Shown here: positions 19,097 to 30,317 of the stretch, piece after piece
Layout: every line of letters begins with the position of its first letter
Numbering within the stretch: the first letter of the stretch is position 1
Assembly: GCA_018268595.1 (NCBI GenBank)
Contig: JAFDWH010000014.1
Location: forward strand, 62,001-126,000
Source: Actinomycetota bacterium
GTDB lineage: Bacteria; Actinomycetota; Thermoleophilia; Solirubrobacterales; Solirubrobacteraceae
Length of the DNA stretch: 64,000 nucleotides
Reading direction: 5' to 3'
Program-made: the position numbers and the translations under genes
The notes under the pieces: model-generated
What the model saw: the letters and a program-made list of their open reading frames with translations, nothing else
What the model was told of the DNA's origin: nothing
Databases searched by the model: none

Positions 19097-21151
19097 CTAC
19101 GGAAGCACCCGCGGATCCGATGCGCGCGACAGGCCCGCACCGGCCCGCGCGCCGACGACGGCGCCGCGCGTCGCGCGCGCGCCGACGGCGATCAGGACTC
19201 CCGCGGCGGCCCCCAGCGCGGCCCCGCGCGCATCCGGCTGCGGCACCATCCCGGGCCCGAGCGCATGCCCGATCATGCCCGCGCCGGCCGCGAGCGCGGC
19301 CGCCCACAGCGTCGCGGCGAGCAGGTCGAGCGCGGCCGAGCGCCCGCGCACCAGCCACGGCAGGACCGCCGCCGCGGCCGCCCACAGGCCGGCGCACGCG
19401 AGCGCGCCGGACGCGACCAGCGGCTGCAGCACGTGCGCCACCGCGTCGGTCGGCGACCCCTCCCACGCCGCGCCGGCCCACGTCCCGCGCGCGCGGCCGT
19501 AGTAGAGCGTCGCGTGCGCGACCGGCTCGGCCAGCGCGAGGACCCAGAAGCCGAGCGCGCCGAGCGCGGCGCGGCGCCACAGCGTGCGCGCCTGCCCGGC
19601 GAGCGCCGGATAGGCGCCGGCCAGCAGCGCGACGCCCAGCAGCGGCGCCGCGAACGGGACCGACCAGGCGCGACCGCGCAGCGGCAGCAGCAGCGGCGGC
19701 GCGGCGAGCGCGCACGCCAGCACGAGCGCGAGCCCGGCGCCGCCGCCGGTCAGCGCGTCGCCGGCGACCCAGCCGAGCAGCACGGCCGCGGTCGCGATCC
19801 AGCCGACGCGCGGGAGCAGCCCGACGACTGCGGCGACGAGGGCGGCGGCGAGCAGCGGTCTGACGGGGGGTGGGCCGTCGCCGAGCGTCTGCAGGGCGAG
19901 CGCGGTCAGGCCGCCCGCGGCGAGGCCGGGCAAGACGTGGCCGCTCAGCATGGGCGCGGGCGCCCTGGCGGGCGGGTCCTGACCGCTCCGGGTGCGCGCA
20001 CCTGGGTCTTCGACCCAGGCACGTGCATCCTCACGGCCACCCGCCCGATCGGCGTGCGCGCCTCCCGGTCCCAGCCCCCAGCCGCGCCGGTCCTCCACCG
20101 ACCATGCGTCGCCTGCGCCCAGCTCCGCCGCGACCTCCGCCAGCTCGCGCTCGCGGCTCCTCCGCCGTCGCGGCCGCAGCGCGGCGACGCGCGTCACCGC
20201 CGTCGCGGCGCGGTCGAGGGCGGGCGCGGCGATCGTGCCCGGCGCGTCGTCCAGCTCCCTCAGCGCCGCTCTCAGCGCTCGGCTGAGGTGGGCGATCGTG
20301 CCGCGCTCGCCCGGGCGGGGCAGCAGCGCGCGGTCGACCGCGGCGCACAGCGCGGGCGGCAGGTCGCGGCGCTGGCGCGAGAGCGGCGGCAGCGTCGCGC
20401 CGAGCTTGCGCGCGGTCGCGACGGCGCTGCCGGCGCGCACCGGGTTCACGCCGCTGAGCGCCTCGTACAGCACGAGCGCGGTCGCGTACAGGTCGGCGGG
20501 CGCGCCGGCCTCGCGGCCCTCGGCCTGCTCGGGCGCCATGTAGGCGAGCGTGCCGACGACGTCGCCGGTGCGCGTCAGCACGTCCGTCCCCTCGCCGCCC
20601 CCGACCACGCGCGCGACGCCGAAGTCGGTCAGCTTCGCGGCCGGCTCCCCGGCCCCGCGCGCGTCGGGGACCAGCACGTTCGACGGCTTCACATCGCGGT
20701 GCACGACCCCCTGCGCGTGCGCGTGCGCGAGCCCGGCGCACAGCGCGATGCCGACCTCGGCCACGTCGCGGTCGCTGAGCGCGCCCTCGCGCAGCAGCTC
20801 CGCGAGCGTCCCGCCGCGCACCAGCTCGGACACGAGGTAGGTCGTCCCGTCCTCGGCGCCCGCTTCGTACAGCGTCACGATCGCCGGGTGCGCGAGCCGC
20901 GCCGCCGCTCTCGCCTCGCGCGTGGCGCGGCCGGCCGCCACCTGCTCGCCGGCGATCGCCTTCACCGCGACGTCGCGCTCGAGCCGCTCGTCGCGCGCGC
21001 GCCAGACGACGCCGAAGGCGCCGACGCCGAGCTGCTCGCCCAGCCGGTAGCGGTCGAGCACGAGCGCACCGCCCGGCGGGCGCGCCGGCGTCGCGGCGGG
21101 CCCGACCCGCTCCGTTGGGGCCTCGGTGCCGCTCACCCTGCTTGTTTCCAC
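19097..21151 (-). CDS. Ser/Thr kinase fused to a polytopic membrane domain (PknA position)
   Basis: The 684-aa protein has a full kinase domain (about 35-300): LGVGAFGVVW, K64, HRDVKPSN with D153, DFG with D177, and GTLAYMAPEQAEG. After a charged linker, a C-terminal ~280 residues contain about eight or nine hydrophobic helices instead of the single span of PknA/PknB. No extracellular sensor domain is visible, so the membrane domain itself may sense or transport. It is first in the wall-growth operon, 33 bases before fhaA. The multi-span domain resembles no family I can name. Confidence 0.85.
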   Translation of the reverse strand: METSRVSGTEAPTERVGPAATPARPPGGALVLDRYRLGEQLGVGAFGVVWRARDERLERDVAVKAIAGEQVAAGRATREARAAARLAHPAIVTLYEAGAEDGTTYLVSELVRGGTLAELLREGALSDRDVAEVGIALCAGLAHAHAQGVVHRDVKPSNVLVPDARGAGEPAAKLTDFGVARVVGGGEGTDVLTRTGDVVGTLAYMAPEQAEGREAGAPADLYATALVLYEALSGVNPVRAGSAVATARKLGATLPPLSRQRRDLPPALCAAVDRALLPRPGERGTIAHLSRALRAALRELDDAPGTIAAPALDRAATAVTRVAALRPRRRRSRERELAEVAAELGAGDAWSVEDRRGWGLGPGGAHADRAGGREDARAWVEDPGARTRSGQDPPARAPAPMLSGHVLPGLAAGGLTALALQTLGDGPPPVRPLLAAALVAAVVGLLPRVGWIATAAVLLGWVAGDALTGGGAGLALVLACALAAPPLLLPLRGRAWSVPFAAPLLGVALLAGAYPALAGQARTLWRRAALGALGFWVLALAEPVAHATLYYGRARGTWAGAAWEGSPTDAVAHVLQPLVASGALACAGLWAAAAAVLPWLVRGRSAALDLLAATLWAAALAAGAGMIGHALGPGMVPQPDARGAALGAAAGVLIAVGARATRGAVVGARAGAGLSRASDPRVLP

Positions 21152-21245
21152 GCGGCGGGAGGGCTCCCTGCCGCCTCGCCGAATCGGTGTCCAGCCGACG
21201 ACCCGGTCATACTGCGCCTTTCACGTTCCCGCAAGGAGCACGATT

Positions 21246-22385
21246 CTGTCGTTCTTCGACGAGTCCGACGAGACCCGCACCGCGCCTCGTCCGCGCCGCA
21301 TCCCCCCGTCCCGCGGCGGCGGACAGCGACCCCCGATGGACCAGCAGACGCTGCTCGTGCGGCGGCTCGTGGCCGCGGGCGCCGTGGTGCTCGTCATCGT
21401 GCTGCTCGTCGTGCTCGTGAAGGGCTGCGTCGACAGCCGGCGCGAGGCGGCGCTGAAGGACTACAACCGCGGCGTCCGCGCGCTCGTCGAGCACTCCAGA
21501 AGCGCCGTCGCGAAGCCGTTCTTCGCCGCGCTCGGGGGCGCGGCCGGGCAGGACCAGCAGCAGGTGCAGGAGACGATCAACCAGCTGCGCGTCGTCGCCG
21601 ACGAGGACGTCTCCCAGGCCGGCAGGCTCGACGCGCCGGACGCGATGAAGGGCGCCCAGTCGAACCTCGAGCTGGTGCTGTCGCTGCGCCGCGACGCGGT
21701 CGCGAAGGTCGCCGACGAGATCCAGACGGCGCTCGGCGGGACCGCCGGCGCCGGCACCGCGGTCGACGCGATCGCCGGCCAGATGCAGGCGTTCAACGCC
21801 TCCGACGTGGTCTACTCGCAGCGCGTCGCGCCGCTGATCCTCAAGGGCCTCAAGGACGACGGGATCGCCGCCAGCTACGACGGCACGGCCGGCGAGCAGG
21901 TGCTGCCGTACGCGAACTTCCTGCCGGACAGCGGCGGGCTGAGCTGGCTGAGCCCCGACTACGTCGCCCAGCAGCTCGGCGCCACCACCGCGAGCGGCAG
22001 ACAGAGCGGCACGCCGACGCCGGGGCTGCACGGCCATCAGCTCGACTCGGTCAGCGTGAACGGCGTCGACCTGACGACCAGCGGCTCGAACCGCATCCCC
22101 GCCACGCCGCCGCCGACGTTCGTCGTGAACTTCACGAACGGCGGCGAGAACAACGAGACGAACGTCAAGGTGACGGTCGAGATCACCGGCGGCGGCGCGC
22201 CGATCAGAGCGCAGACGATCGTCCCCAGCACGACCGCCGGCCAGTCCGCGACCGCCAACGTGACGCTGAGACAGTCGCCCTCGACGGCCGGCCCCTCGAC
22301 GATCAGAGTGACGATCGCGCCCGTCCTCGGCGAGCAGACGACCGACAACAACACGGCGACGTACACCGCCCTGTTCGAGGGCTGA
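21246..22385 (+). CDS. membrane-anchored protein with CARDB-like C-terminal domain; probable CTG start
   Basis: The likely product is 379 aa. Residues 1-30 are proline/arginine-rich, one transmembrane helix follows (about 40-60, ending VKGC), then a helical extracellular region and a beta-rich C-terminal domain (about 270-378: FVVNFTNGGENNETNVKVTVEIT..NVTLRQS..TDNNTATYTA) that looks like a CARDB/Ig-type fold. No ATG/GTG/TTG fits a ribosome site. A clean AAGGAG at 21233-21238 sits 7 bases before CTG 21246, so CTG is the best start; ATT at 21243 or the ATG at 21336 are alternatives. An upstream ATG at 21126 would overlap the divergent kinase gene and is less likely. Confidence 0.65.
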   Translation: MSFFDESDETRTAPRPRRIPPSRGGGQRPPMDQQTLLVRRLVAAGAVVLVIVLLVVLVKGCVDSRREAALKDYNRGVRALVEHSRSAVAKPFFAALGGAAGQDQQQVQETINQLRVVADEDVSQAGRLDAPDAMKGAQSNLELVLSLRRDAVAKVADEIQTALGGTAGAGTAVDAIAGQMQAFNASDVVYSQRVAPLILKGLKDDGIAASYDGTAGEQVLPYANFLPDSGGLSWLSPDYVAQQLGATTASGRQSGTPTPGLHGHQLDSVSVNGVDLTTSGSNRIPATPPPTFVVNFTNGGENNETNVKVTVEITGGGAPIRAQTIVPSTTAGQSATANVTLRQSPSTAGPSTIRVTIAPVLGEQTTDNNTATYTALFEG

Positions 22386-22423
22386 GCCGGCTCCCGCGCC
22401 GCCGCTCCGGCGCACGCCGCACG

Positions 22424-22429
22424 TATCCT
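22424..22429 (+). promoter_or_regulatory. candidate -10 element (TATCCT) of the DUF4446 gene
   Basis: TATCCT ends 8 bases before the GTG start at 22438, with no Shine-Dalgarno between, consistent with a leaderless transcript. No clear -35 is visible. Confidence 0.4.
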
Positions 22430-22437
22430 CTCCAGCC

Positions 22438-22983
22438 GTGCACGAGCTGACGGGCACCACGGGAATCGTCGCACTCGCCGCTGGCGCGCTCGCGCTCGTC
22501 GCGCTCGCCACGGCGATCTGGCTGGCGCTCGCGCTGCGGCGCCTGCGGCGCGACCAGCGCCTCGTGCTGGGCGACCACGGCACCCGCGACCTCGTCGAGC
22601 ACGCAGCCGGGCTCGAGCGCGAGTTCCGCGTGCTGCACGAGTACGTCGAGGACGCGGCGGAGCGCCTGCACGAGCGGATGGCCGAGGCGGAGCGGCGGCT
22701 CGACGGCGCGGTCGCGTACCGCGCGCTCGTGCGCTACGACGCCTACGGCGAGATGTCCGGCCACCAGTCGACCTCGATCGCGCTGCTCGACGCGCACCGC
22801 GACGGCGTCGTGCTGTCGTCGATCCTGCATCGCGACCAGGCGCGCCTGTACGCGAAGCGCGTCGAGGGCGGCGTCGGCGAGCTGGAGCTGTCGCCGGAGG
22901 AGCAGGAGGCGGTGCGGATCGCGCTGGAGGGCGCGCCCCAGGCCGCGCGCGCCCGCGGCGGCGCGCCCCGGGACGGCGGCTGA
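22438..22983 (+). CDS. DUF4446 family membrane protein
   Basis: The 181-aa protein has one N-terminal transmembrane helix (about 10-32), a coiled coil (about 38-85, rich in RRLRRDQ, LEREF, AERLHERMAEAERR) and a conserved globular region: YRALVRYDAYGEMSGHQSTSIALLDAHRDGVVLSSILHRDQARLYAKRV. That block is diagnostic for DUF4446, a family of unknown function common in Gram-positives. It overlaps pheA by one base, so the two are probably cotranscribed. Confidence 0.8.
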   Translation: MHELTGTTGIVALAAGALALVALATAIWLALALRRLRRDQRLVLGDHGTRDLVEHAAGLEREFRVLHEYVEDAAERLHERMAEAERRLDGAVAYRALVRYDAYGEMSGHQSTSIALLDAHRDGVVLSSILHRDQARLYAKRVEGGVGELELSPEEQEAVRIALEGAPQAARARGGAPRDGG

Positions 22984-23831
22984 TGCGGATCGCCTACCTC
23001 GGCCCCGAGGGCACGAACTCGCACGAGGCGCTGCTGGCCGCCACCGCCGGCGAGGACGGGCCACACGAGCCGGTCTCGCTGGGGACGATCTACGACTGCG
23101 TGATCGCGGTGCAGGAAGGCAGCGCCGAGCGCGCGTTCGTGCCGATCGAGAACGCGCTCGAGGGCTCGGTCAACGCGACGCTCGACGCGCTCGCGGTCGA
23201 GACGGAGGACGTCGAGATCGTCGGCGAGCACGTGCACGCGATCCACACCTGCCTGATCGCGAAGCACGCGCGCGAGCTGAGCGCGATCGAGACGGTCGTC
23301 TCGCATCCGCAGGCGAACGCACAGTGCGCGCACTTCCTGCGCACGCGGCTGCCGCAGGCGACGGTGCTGGCGGCCAGCTCGACCGCCGAGGCGGTGCGGC
23401 GCGTGGCCGAGCAGGACGACGCGAGCGCGGCGCTCGGCAGCCGCACGGCCGCGGAGCTGTACGACTGCGAGGTGCTGTGCGCCGACGTCGACGACGCGGC
23501 CGGGAACGAGACGCGGTTCGTGTGGCTGGCGCGCCGCGACGCCGCGCGAGCGGGCGGCGGGCACGGTCCGTGGAAGACCGCGATCGTCTTCTGGGGCGTC
23601 GGGGCGGAGGCGCCGGGCTGGCTGGTGCGGTGCCTGTCGGAGTTCGCCTTCCGCGGCGTGAACCTGACGCGGATCGAGTCGCGCCCGCGCAAGCAGGGCC
23701 TCGGTCGCTACATGTTCTTCGCCGACCTGGAGGGCCGTGCGGCGGAGGGCCCGGTGGCCGAGGCGCTGGAGGCGCTGCGCGGCCACGTCGAGCATCTGCG
23801 GGTGCTCGGCTCGTTCCCGGCGGCGGTGTGA
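22983..23831 (+). CDS. pheA: prephenate dehydratase
   Basis: The 282-aa protein converts prephenate to phenylpyruvate in phenylalanine synthesis. It starts RIAYLGPEGTNSHEAL, has the dehydratase core (AFVPIENALEGSVNATLD, SHPQANAQCAHFL, AALGSRTAAELYDCEVL, NETRFVWLAR), and ends with an ACT domain (about 200-280) with the effector motif ESRPRKQGLGRYMFF. The chorismate mutase domain of the enterobacterial fusion is absent, as in other monofunctional enzymes. Feedback control by phenylalanine via the ACT domain is expected. Confidence 0.93.
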   Translation: MRIAYLGPEGTNSHEALLAATAGEDGPHEPVSLGTIYDCVIAVQEGSAERAFVPIENALEGSVNATLDALAVETEDVEIVGEHVHAIHTCLIAKHARELSAIETVVSHPQANAQCAHFLRTRLPQATVLAASSTAEAVRRVAEQDDASAALGSRTAAELYDCEVLCADVDDAAGNETRFVWLARRDAARAGGGHGPWKTAIVFWGVGAEAPGWLVRCLSEFAFRGVNLTRIESRPRKQGLGRYMFFADLEGRAAEGPVAEALEALRGHVEHLRVLGSFPAAV

Positions 23832-23890
23832 CGCGGCCGCCGGGGCGGTCGAACGGGACATAATCGCCCGCTACACTTCGGCCCACGGCT

Positions 23891-24466
23891 ATGGCTGCGA
23901 CTGCGTCAGTACCACCAGCGCAAGTGGGGTCCGCGCCGCCTCTGGAGCACCAGCGGCGCGGACGTGAGTCTGGCCGGGTGCTCGTCCTCAACGCGACCTT
24001 CGAGCCGATCAACGTCTGCACGGTCCGCCGCGCGGTCGTGCTGCTGCTGAAGGAGAAGGCCGAGGTGCTCGAGCACGCCGAGTACGTGCTGCACTCGGGC
24101 AGCTCGACGGTCCCGCGCCCGGTCGTGATCCGGCTCGTCAGCTACGTGCGCGTGCCCCGCGACACGCACCGCCGCAAGATCACCCGCCGCGCCGTCTTCG
24201 CGCGCGACAACTGGACCTGCCAGTACTGCGGCTCGCGCGCGCAGCTGACGGTCGACCACGTGATCCCGCGCTCGAAGGGCGGCGACTCGAGCTGGGAGAA
24301 CATCGTCGCCTCGTGCGCGCCGTGCAACCGTAGGAAGGGCGACGCGCTCCCGCACCAGGCCGGCATGATCCCCAAGCGCACCCCGCGCACCCCCGGCCCG
24401 CACGTCTTCATCCAGGTCGCCAGCCCGCGGATCCCCACCGCCTGGCGCACCTACCTGGCGGCCTGA
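23891..24466 (+). CDS. HNH endonuclease family protein
   Basis: The 191-aa protein contains LVLNATFEPINVCTVRRAVVLLLKEKAEVLE, the N-terminal signature of a widespread actinobacterial/cyanobacterial HNH family. An HNH domain follows (about 105-150): WTCQYCG, LTVDHVIPRSKGGDSSWENIVASC and CAPCNRRK, i.e. two CxxC zinc pairs around the catalytic DH and N. The family is chromosomal and not tied to restriction; its biological substrate is unknown. A TACACT -10-like element (23872-23877) lies 13 bases before the ATG, and CATAAT (23859-23864) is an alternative. Confidence 0.85.
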   Translation: MAATASVPPAQVGSAPPLEHQRRGRESGRVLVLNATFEPINVCTVRRAVVLLLKEKAEVLEHAEYVLHSGSSTVPRPVVIRLVSYVRVPRDTHRRKITRRAVFARDNWTCQYCGSRAQLTVDHVIPRSKGGDSSWENIVASCAPCNRRKGDALPHQAGMIPKRTPRTPGPHVFIQVASPRIPTAWRTYLAA

Positions 24467-24524
24467 GAGCCGCTCGCCTGCGGCAGCGCAACGGCGGAGG
24501 CGCGAGGGCGGAGGTGCGGGGCGC

Positions 24525-24558
24525 AAAACGAAGGGCGCCCTCGACGAGGCGCCCTTCG
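24525..24558 (-). terminator. rho-independent terminator, minus strand
   Basis: A perfect 11-bp stem (24529-24539 with 24548-24558, CGAAGGGCGCC/GGCGCCCTTCG) with an 8-base loop is followed on the minus strand by TTTT (complement of 24525-24528). It would stop transcription leaving gyrA and the structured interval to its right, before the convergent HNH gene. There is no T tract on the plus side. Confidence 0.8.
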
Positions 24559-24780
24559 CTACGACCTGGCTGGACAGAGACCTCGACCAGAGGGACGGCG
24601 ATAGGAGCGCCGGTGCCAGAGGGACCAGTCCCGGCACTGGTCGAGGCGGTGTCTCGGTGTGGACTCCGCTACGCGGGGCCAGCCTTCCGACCTAGCGGCC
24701 GGACACCTCCAGGGTCCCGCAAGAACTGTCAGACAAGATGCGGACCACCTCCTTTCTCTGGTAAGCCCAGAGTAGCGGAC
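24559..24780 (-). ncRNA. candidate structured RNA between gyrA and the HNH gene
   Basis: This interval encodes no protein of normal size but is densely structured. It has a CTCTGG/CCAGAG hairpin (24756-24761 with 24767-24772) and a near-perfect anti-anti-SD sequence (24742-24757). It also has a 7-bp hairpin GACCAGT/ACTGGTC (24623-24629 with 24636-24642) and a mutually exclusive 10-bp pairing (24581-24590 with 24637-24646) extended by GAGAC/GTCTC (24577-24581 with 24651-24655). CCAGAGGGAC is directly repeated (24587-24596 and 24616-24625). It ends at the minus-strand terminator. It could be a separate small RNA or the 3' region of the gyrA mRNA. No Rfam family is recognised by eye. Confidence 0.5.
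24692..24736 (-). CDS. possible 14-codon leader/small ORF behind an extended Shine-Dalgarno
   Basis: On the minus strand AGAAAGGAGGTGGTCC (24757 down to 24742) can pair over its whole length, with one G-U wobble, to the 3' end of 16S rRNA. TTG at 24736, 11 bases beyond AGGAGG, opens a 14-codon frame encoding MSDSSCGTLEVSGR and ending in TAG. The strength of the ribosome site argues that something is translated or that ribosomes are deliberately bound here. The frame is too short for coding statistics to help. No homologue is known to me. Confidence 0.35.
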   Translation of the reverse strand: MSDSSCGTLEVSGR

Positions 24781-24806
24781 CCGCACGACGGCGACGAGCG
24801 GTTCGG

Positions 24807-27428
24807 TCAGCCCGCTCCGTCGCCGCTGTCGCCGTTCCCACCGGCCGGCTCGTCGGACCCGCCGTCGTCGCCGGCGGCGTCGGTCTCGCCCAGCCCCTCC
24901 GGCTGGTGCGAGGCACCATTGCCCTCCGGACCGAGGTCGGCGCCGGTCGCGTCGAGCGGCAGCTCCTCGACGCCGGCGTCGCCCTCGGACTCGACCACCA
25001 ACGCGATCGCGCGCACGCAGTCGTCCTCGCGCACGTTCATCACGCGCACGCCGGTCGCCGCGCGGCCCTGCTGCGAGATGCCGCGCACGCCGGTGCGCTG
25101 CACCATGCCCTCCTGCGAGATGAAGACCAGCTCCTGGTGCTCGCGCACCACGAGCGCGCCGGCGAGGCCGCCCTTCGCCTCGGTCAGCTTGATCGTTCTG
25201 ACGCCCATCGCGCCGCGCGAGGTCTTGCGGTACTGATCGATTCTGGAGCGCTTGCCGTAGCCGGCCTCGGTGACGACGAGCAGGTCCTGGTCGTCGCGCG
25301 CGACGTCCATCGCGATCACCTCGCCGTCGCCGACGTTCATGCCGCGCACGCCGCTCGTGTCGCGCCCCATCGCACGCGCGTCCTCCTCGCTGAAGCGGAC
25401 GGTGAGGCCGGCGCGCGAGACGATGATCACCTCGTCGCCTTCGTCGACCCGGCGCACGGCGACCAGCTCGTCGTCGTCTCTGATCGAGATCGCGATGATC
25501 CCGTCCGCTCTGATCGGCGTGTTGTATCTCTCGAGGGCGGTCTTCTTGACCGTGCCGTTGCGGGTCGCGAACAGCAGGTACGGCGCCTCGGAGAAGTCGC
25601 GCGTCGACAGCACCGACTGCACGCGCTCGCCCTCGCGCAGCGGCAGGATGTTCACCAGCGCGCGGCCCTTCGCGGTGCGCGACGCCTCCGGCAGCTCGTA
25701 GACCTTCGAGCGGTAGACCTTGCCGCGGTTCGTGAAGAACAGCAGGAAGTCGTGCGTCGAGGTCACGAACAGGTGCTCGATGTAGTCGCCGTCCTTCATG
25801 TCCATCCCGGTCACGCCGACGCCGCCACGCCGCTGCTGGCGGTAGGTGGCGAGCGGCAGCGACTTGATGTAGCCGCTATTTGTGATCGTGATGACCATCT
25901 GCTGGTCGGCGATCAGGTCCTCGATGTCGATCTCGCCCTCGGCGTGCGAGATCTGCGTGCGGCGCTCGTCGCCGTAGGCGTCGGAGATCTCCTGCAGCTC
26001 CTCGCGCACGATCGACATCACGCGCTCCTCGTCGCCGAGAATCGCGCGCAGCTCGGCGATCCGCTCGACGATGTCGGCGTGCTCCTGCTTGATCTTGTCG
26101 ACCTCGAGCGCCGTCAGGCGGCCGAGCGTCATCTGCAGGATCGCCTCGGCCTGGCGCTCGGACAGCTCGAAGCGGCTGACCAGCCGCACGCGCGCCTGCT
26201 CGCGGTCGGGCGATCTGCGGATCGTGTCGATCACCTCGTCGAGGTTCGCGAGCGCGATCAGCAGGCCCTCGAGGATGTGCGCGCGATCCTCGGCGATCCG
26301 CAGCTCGTGCTTCGTGCGGCGGACGATCACCTCGCGCTGGTGGTCGACGTAGCGGCCGATGACCTCGCGCAATGAGAGCGTCTTGGGGACGTTGTCCACC
26401 AGCGCGACCATGTTCACGCCGAACGTCGTCTGCATCGGCGTGTGCTTGTAGAGCTTGTTCAGCACGACCTTCGGGAGCGCGTCGCGCTTGAGCTCGATCA
26501 CGAGCCGCATGCCGCGCCGGTCCGACTCGTCGCGCAGGTCGCTGATCTCGGGGATCTTCTTCTCGTGGACGAGGTCGGCGATCTTCTGGATCAGCCCGCC
26601 GTCGCCGCCCTTCTTCACCTGGTAGGGCAGCTCGGTGACGATGATCGCCTCCTTGCCCTGCGACAGCGGCTCGATGTGCGCCTTCGCCTGCAGGCGCACC
26701 TTGCCGCGGCCGGTCTCGTAGGCGTCGCGAATGCCCTTCGAGCCGAGGATGATCCCGCCGGTCGGGAAGTCGGGGCCGGGCATGTGTCGCATCAGGCCCT
26801 CGACCGAGATGTCCGGGTCGTCGATGTAGGCGATCGTCGCCGCGACGGCCTCTCTCAGCGCGTGCGGCGGGATGTTCGTCGCCATGCCGACGGCGATGCC
26901 GGTCGCGCCGTTGACGAGCAGGTTCGGGAAGCGCGCCGGGAGCACGAGCGGCTCCTGGTTCTGCCCGTCGTAGTTGGGCCCGAAGTCGACGGTGTCGGCG
27001 TCGATGTCGCGCAGCATCTCGGTCGCGATGCGCGCGAGGCGGGCCTCCGTGTAGCGCATCGCAGCGGCGGGGTCGTCGTCGACCGAGCCGAAGTTGCCCT
27101 GGCCGTCGACGAGCGGGTGGCGCATCGAGAAGTCCTGCGCCATGCGCACGAGCGTGTCGTAGATCGCCGAGTCGCCGTGGGGGTGGTACTTGCCCATCAC
27201 GTCGCCGACGATGCGCGAGGACTTCGCGCGCGGGCGCGTCGGCTGCAGGCCGGCCTCGTTCATCGCGAACAGCACGCGCCGGTGGACGGGCTTGAGGCCG
27301 TCGCGCACGTCGGGCAGCGCGCGGCCGACGATGACGGACATCGCGTAGTCGAGATACGCCGAGCGCATCTCCTCCTCGAGCGCGCGCAGCTCGAAGTTGC
27401 CGCCGCTCAATTGATCGGTCGCGCTCAT
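24807..27428 (-). CDS. gyrA: DNA gyrase subunit A
   Basis: The 873-aa protein carries the breakage-reunion domain with the catalytic tyrosine Y126 in [10 protein letters not shown]. The quinolone-resistance region is [18 protein letters not shown], with Ser at 87 and Asp at 91 (quinolone-sensitive type). The C-terminal DNA-wrapping domain has repeated blades, including the GyrA box QQRRGGVGV. The tail is very acidic and Gly/Asp-rich. With GyrB it introduces negative supercoils. It starts 3 bases after gyrB, so the two are cotranscribed leftward from the origin. Confidence 0.97.
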   Translation of the reverse strand: MSATDQLSGGNFELRALEEEMRSAYLDYAMSVIVGRALPDVRDGLKPVHRRVLFAMNEAGLQPTRPRAKSSRIVGDVMGKYHPHGDSAIYDTLVRMAQDFSMRHPLVDGQGNFGSVDDDPAAAMRYTEARLARIATEMLRDIDADTVDFGPNYDGQNQEPLVLPARFPNLLVNGATGIAVGMATNIPPHALREAVAATIAYIDDPDISVEGLMRHMPGPDFPTGGIILGSKGIRDAYETGRGKVRLQAKAHIEPLSQGKEAIIVTELPYQVKKGGDGGLIQKIADLVHEKKIPEISDLRDESDRRGMRLVIELKRDALPKVVLNKLYKHTPMQTTFGVNMVALVDNVPKTLSLREVIGRYVDHQREVIVRRTKHELRIAEDRAHILEGLLIALANLDEVIDTIRRSPDREQARVRLVSRFELSERQAEAILQMTLGRLTALEVDKIKQEHADIVERIAELRAILGDEERVMSIVREELQEISDAYGDERRTQISHAEGEIDIEDLIADQQMVITITNSGYIKSLPLATYRQQRRGGVGVTGMDMKDGDYIEHLFVTSTHDFLLFFTNRGKVYRSKVYELPEASRTAKGRALVNILPLREGERVQSVLSTRDFSEAPYLLFATRNGTVKKTALERYNTPIRADGIIAISIRDDDELVAVRRVDEGDEVIIVSRAGLTVRFSEEDARAMGRDTSGVRGMNVGDGEVIAMDVARDDQDLLVVTEAGYGKRSRIDQYRKTSRGAMGVRTIKLTEAKGGLAGALVVREHQELVFISQEGMVQRTGVRGISQQGRAATGVRVMNVREDDCVRAIALVVESEGDAGVEELPLDATGADLGPEGNGASHQPEGLGETDAAGDDGGSDEPAGGNGDSGDGAG

Positions 27429-27431
27429 GAA

Positions 27432-30011
<2,580 letters not shown>

Positions 30012-30317
30012 TCACGAGGACTCCCGGACGCCCGTCACGCAGCGCAGTCGCGTGACCTCGCCCACGCCGATCGCGGCGTTCAGCTTGTCGATCAGCAGCG
30101 GCGCCATCAGGTCCAGCTCCTGCGCCCACACGGAGGCCGCGCAGGCGACCGTCACGACGCCGCCGCGCTCGCTCACCGGCCTCGCCTCGCGCGCGATCGC
30201 GGGACCGGCCGCGGCGGGCCACGCGCGCTGCACCTCGGCGAGCAGCGTCTTCGGCGCCAGCGACGCCTGCAGCGGCGCGATCGCGCTCGACAGCGGCCGG
30301 GGGGCGCGGCGGCTCAC
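30012..30317 (-). CDS. DUF721 (DciA-like) family protein
   Basis: The 101-aa protein matches DUF721: PLSSAIAPLQASLAPKTLLAEVQRAWPAAAGPAIAREARPVSERGGVVTVACAASVWAQELDLMAPLLIDKLNAAIG. This family sits between recF and gyrB in actinobacteria and is related to DciA, the predicted loader or operator of replicative helicase. The start is GTG at 30317, overlapping the recF stop by 4 bases. Its role in replication is inferred from position and family. Confidence 0.85.
   Translation of the reverse strand: MSRRAPRPLSSAIAPLQASLAPKTLLAEVQRAWPAAAGPAIAREARPVSERGGVVTVACAASVWAQELDLMAPLLIDKLNAAIGVGEVTRLRCVTGVRESS

Noticed and set aside
18176-22450. A plus-strand frame of more than 1400 codons across the kinase region
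   Set aside because: It is antisense to the FHA and kinase genes, has repetitive Arg/Ala composition and no domain.
24742-24757. Plus-strand similarity to the 3' end of 16S rRNA as an rRNA fragment
   Set aside because: Only about 16 bases match and nothing upstream resembles 16S rRNA. It is better read as an extended Shine-Dalgarno on the minus strand.
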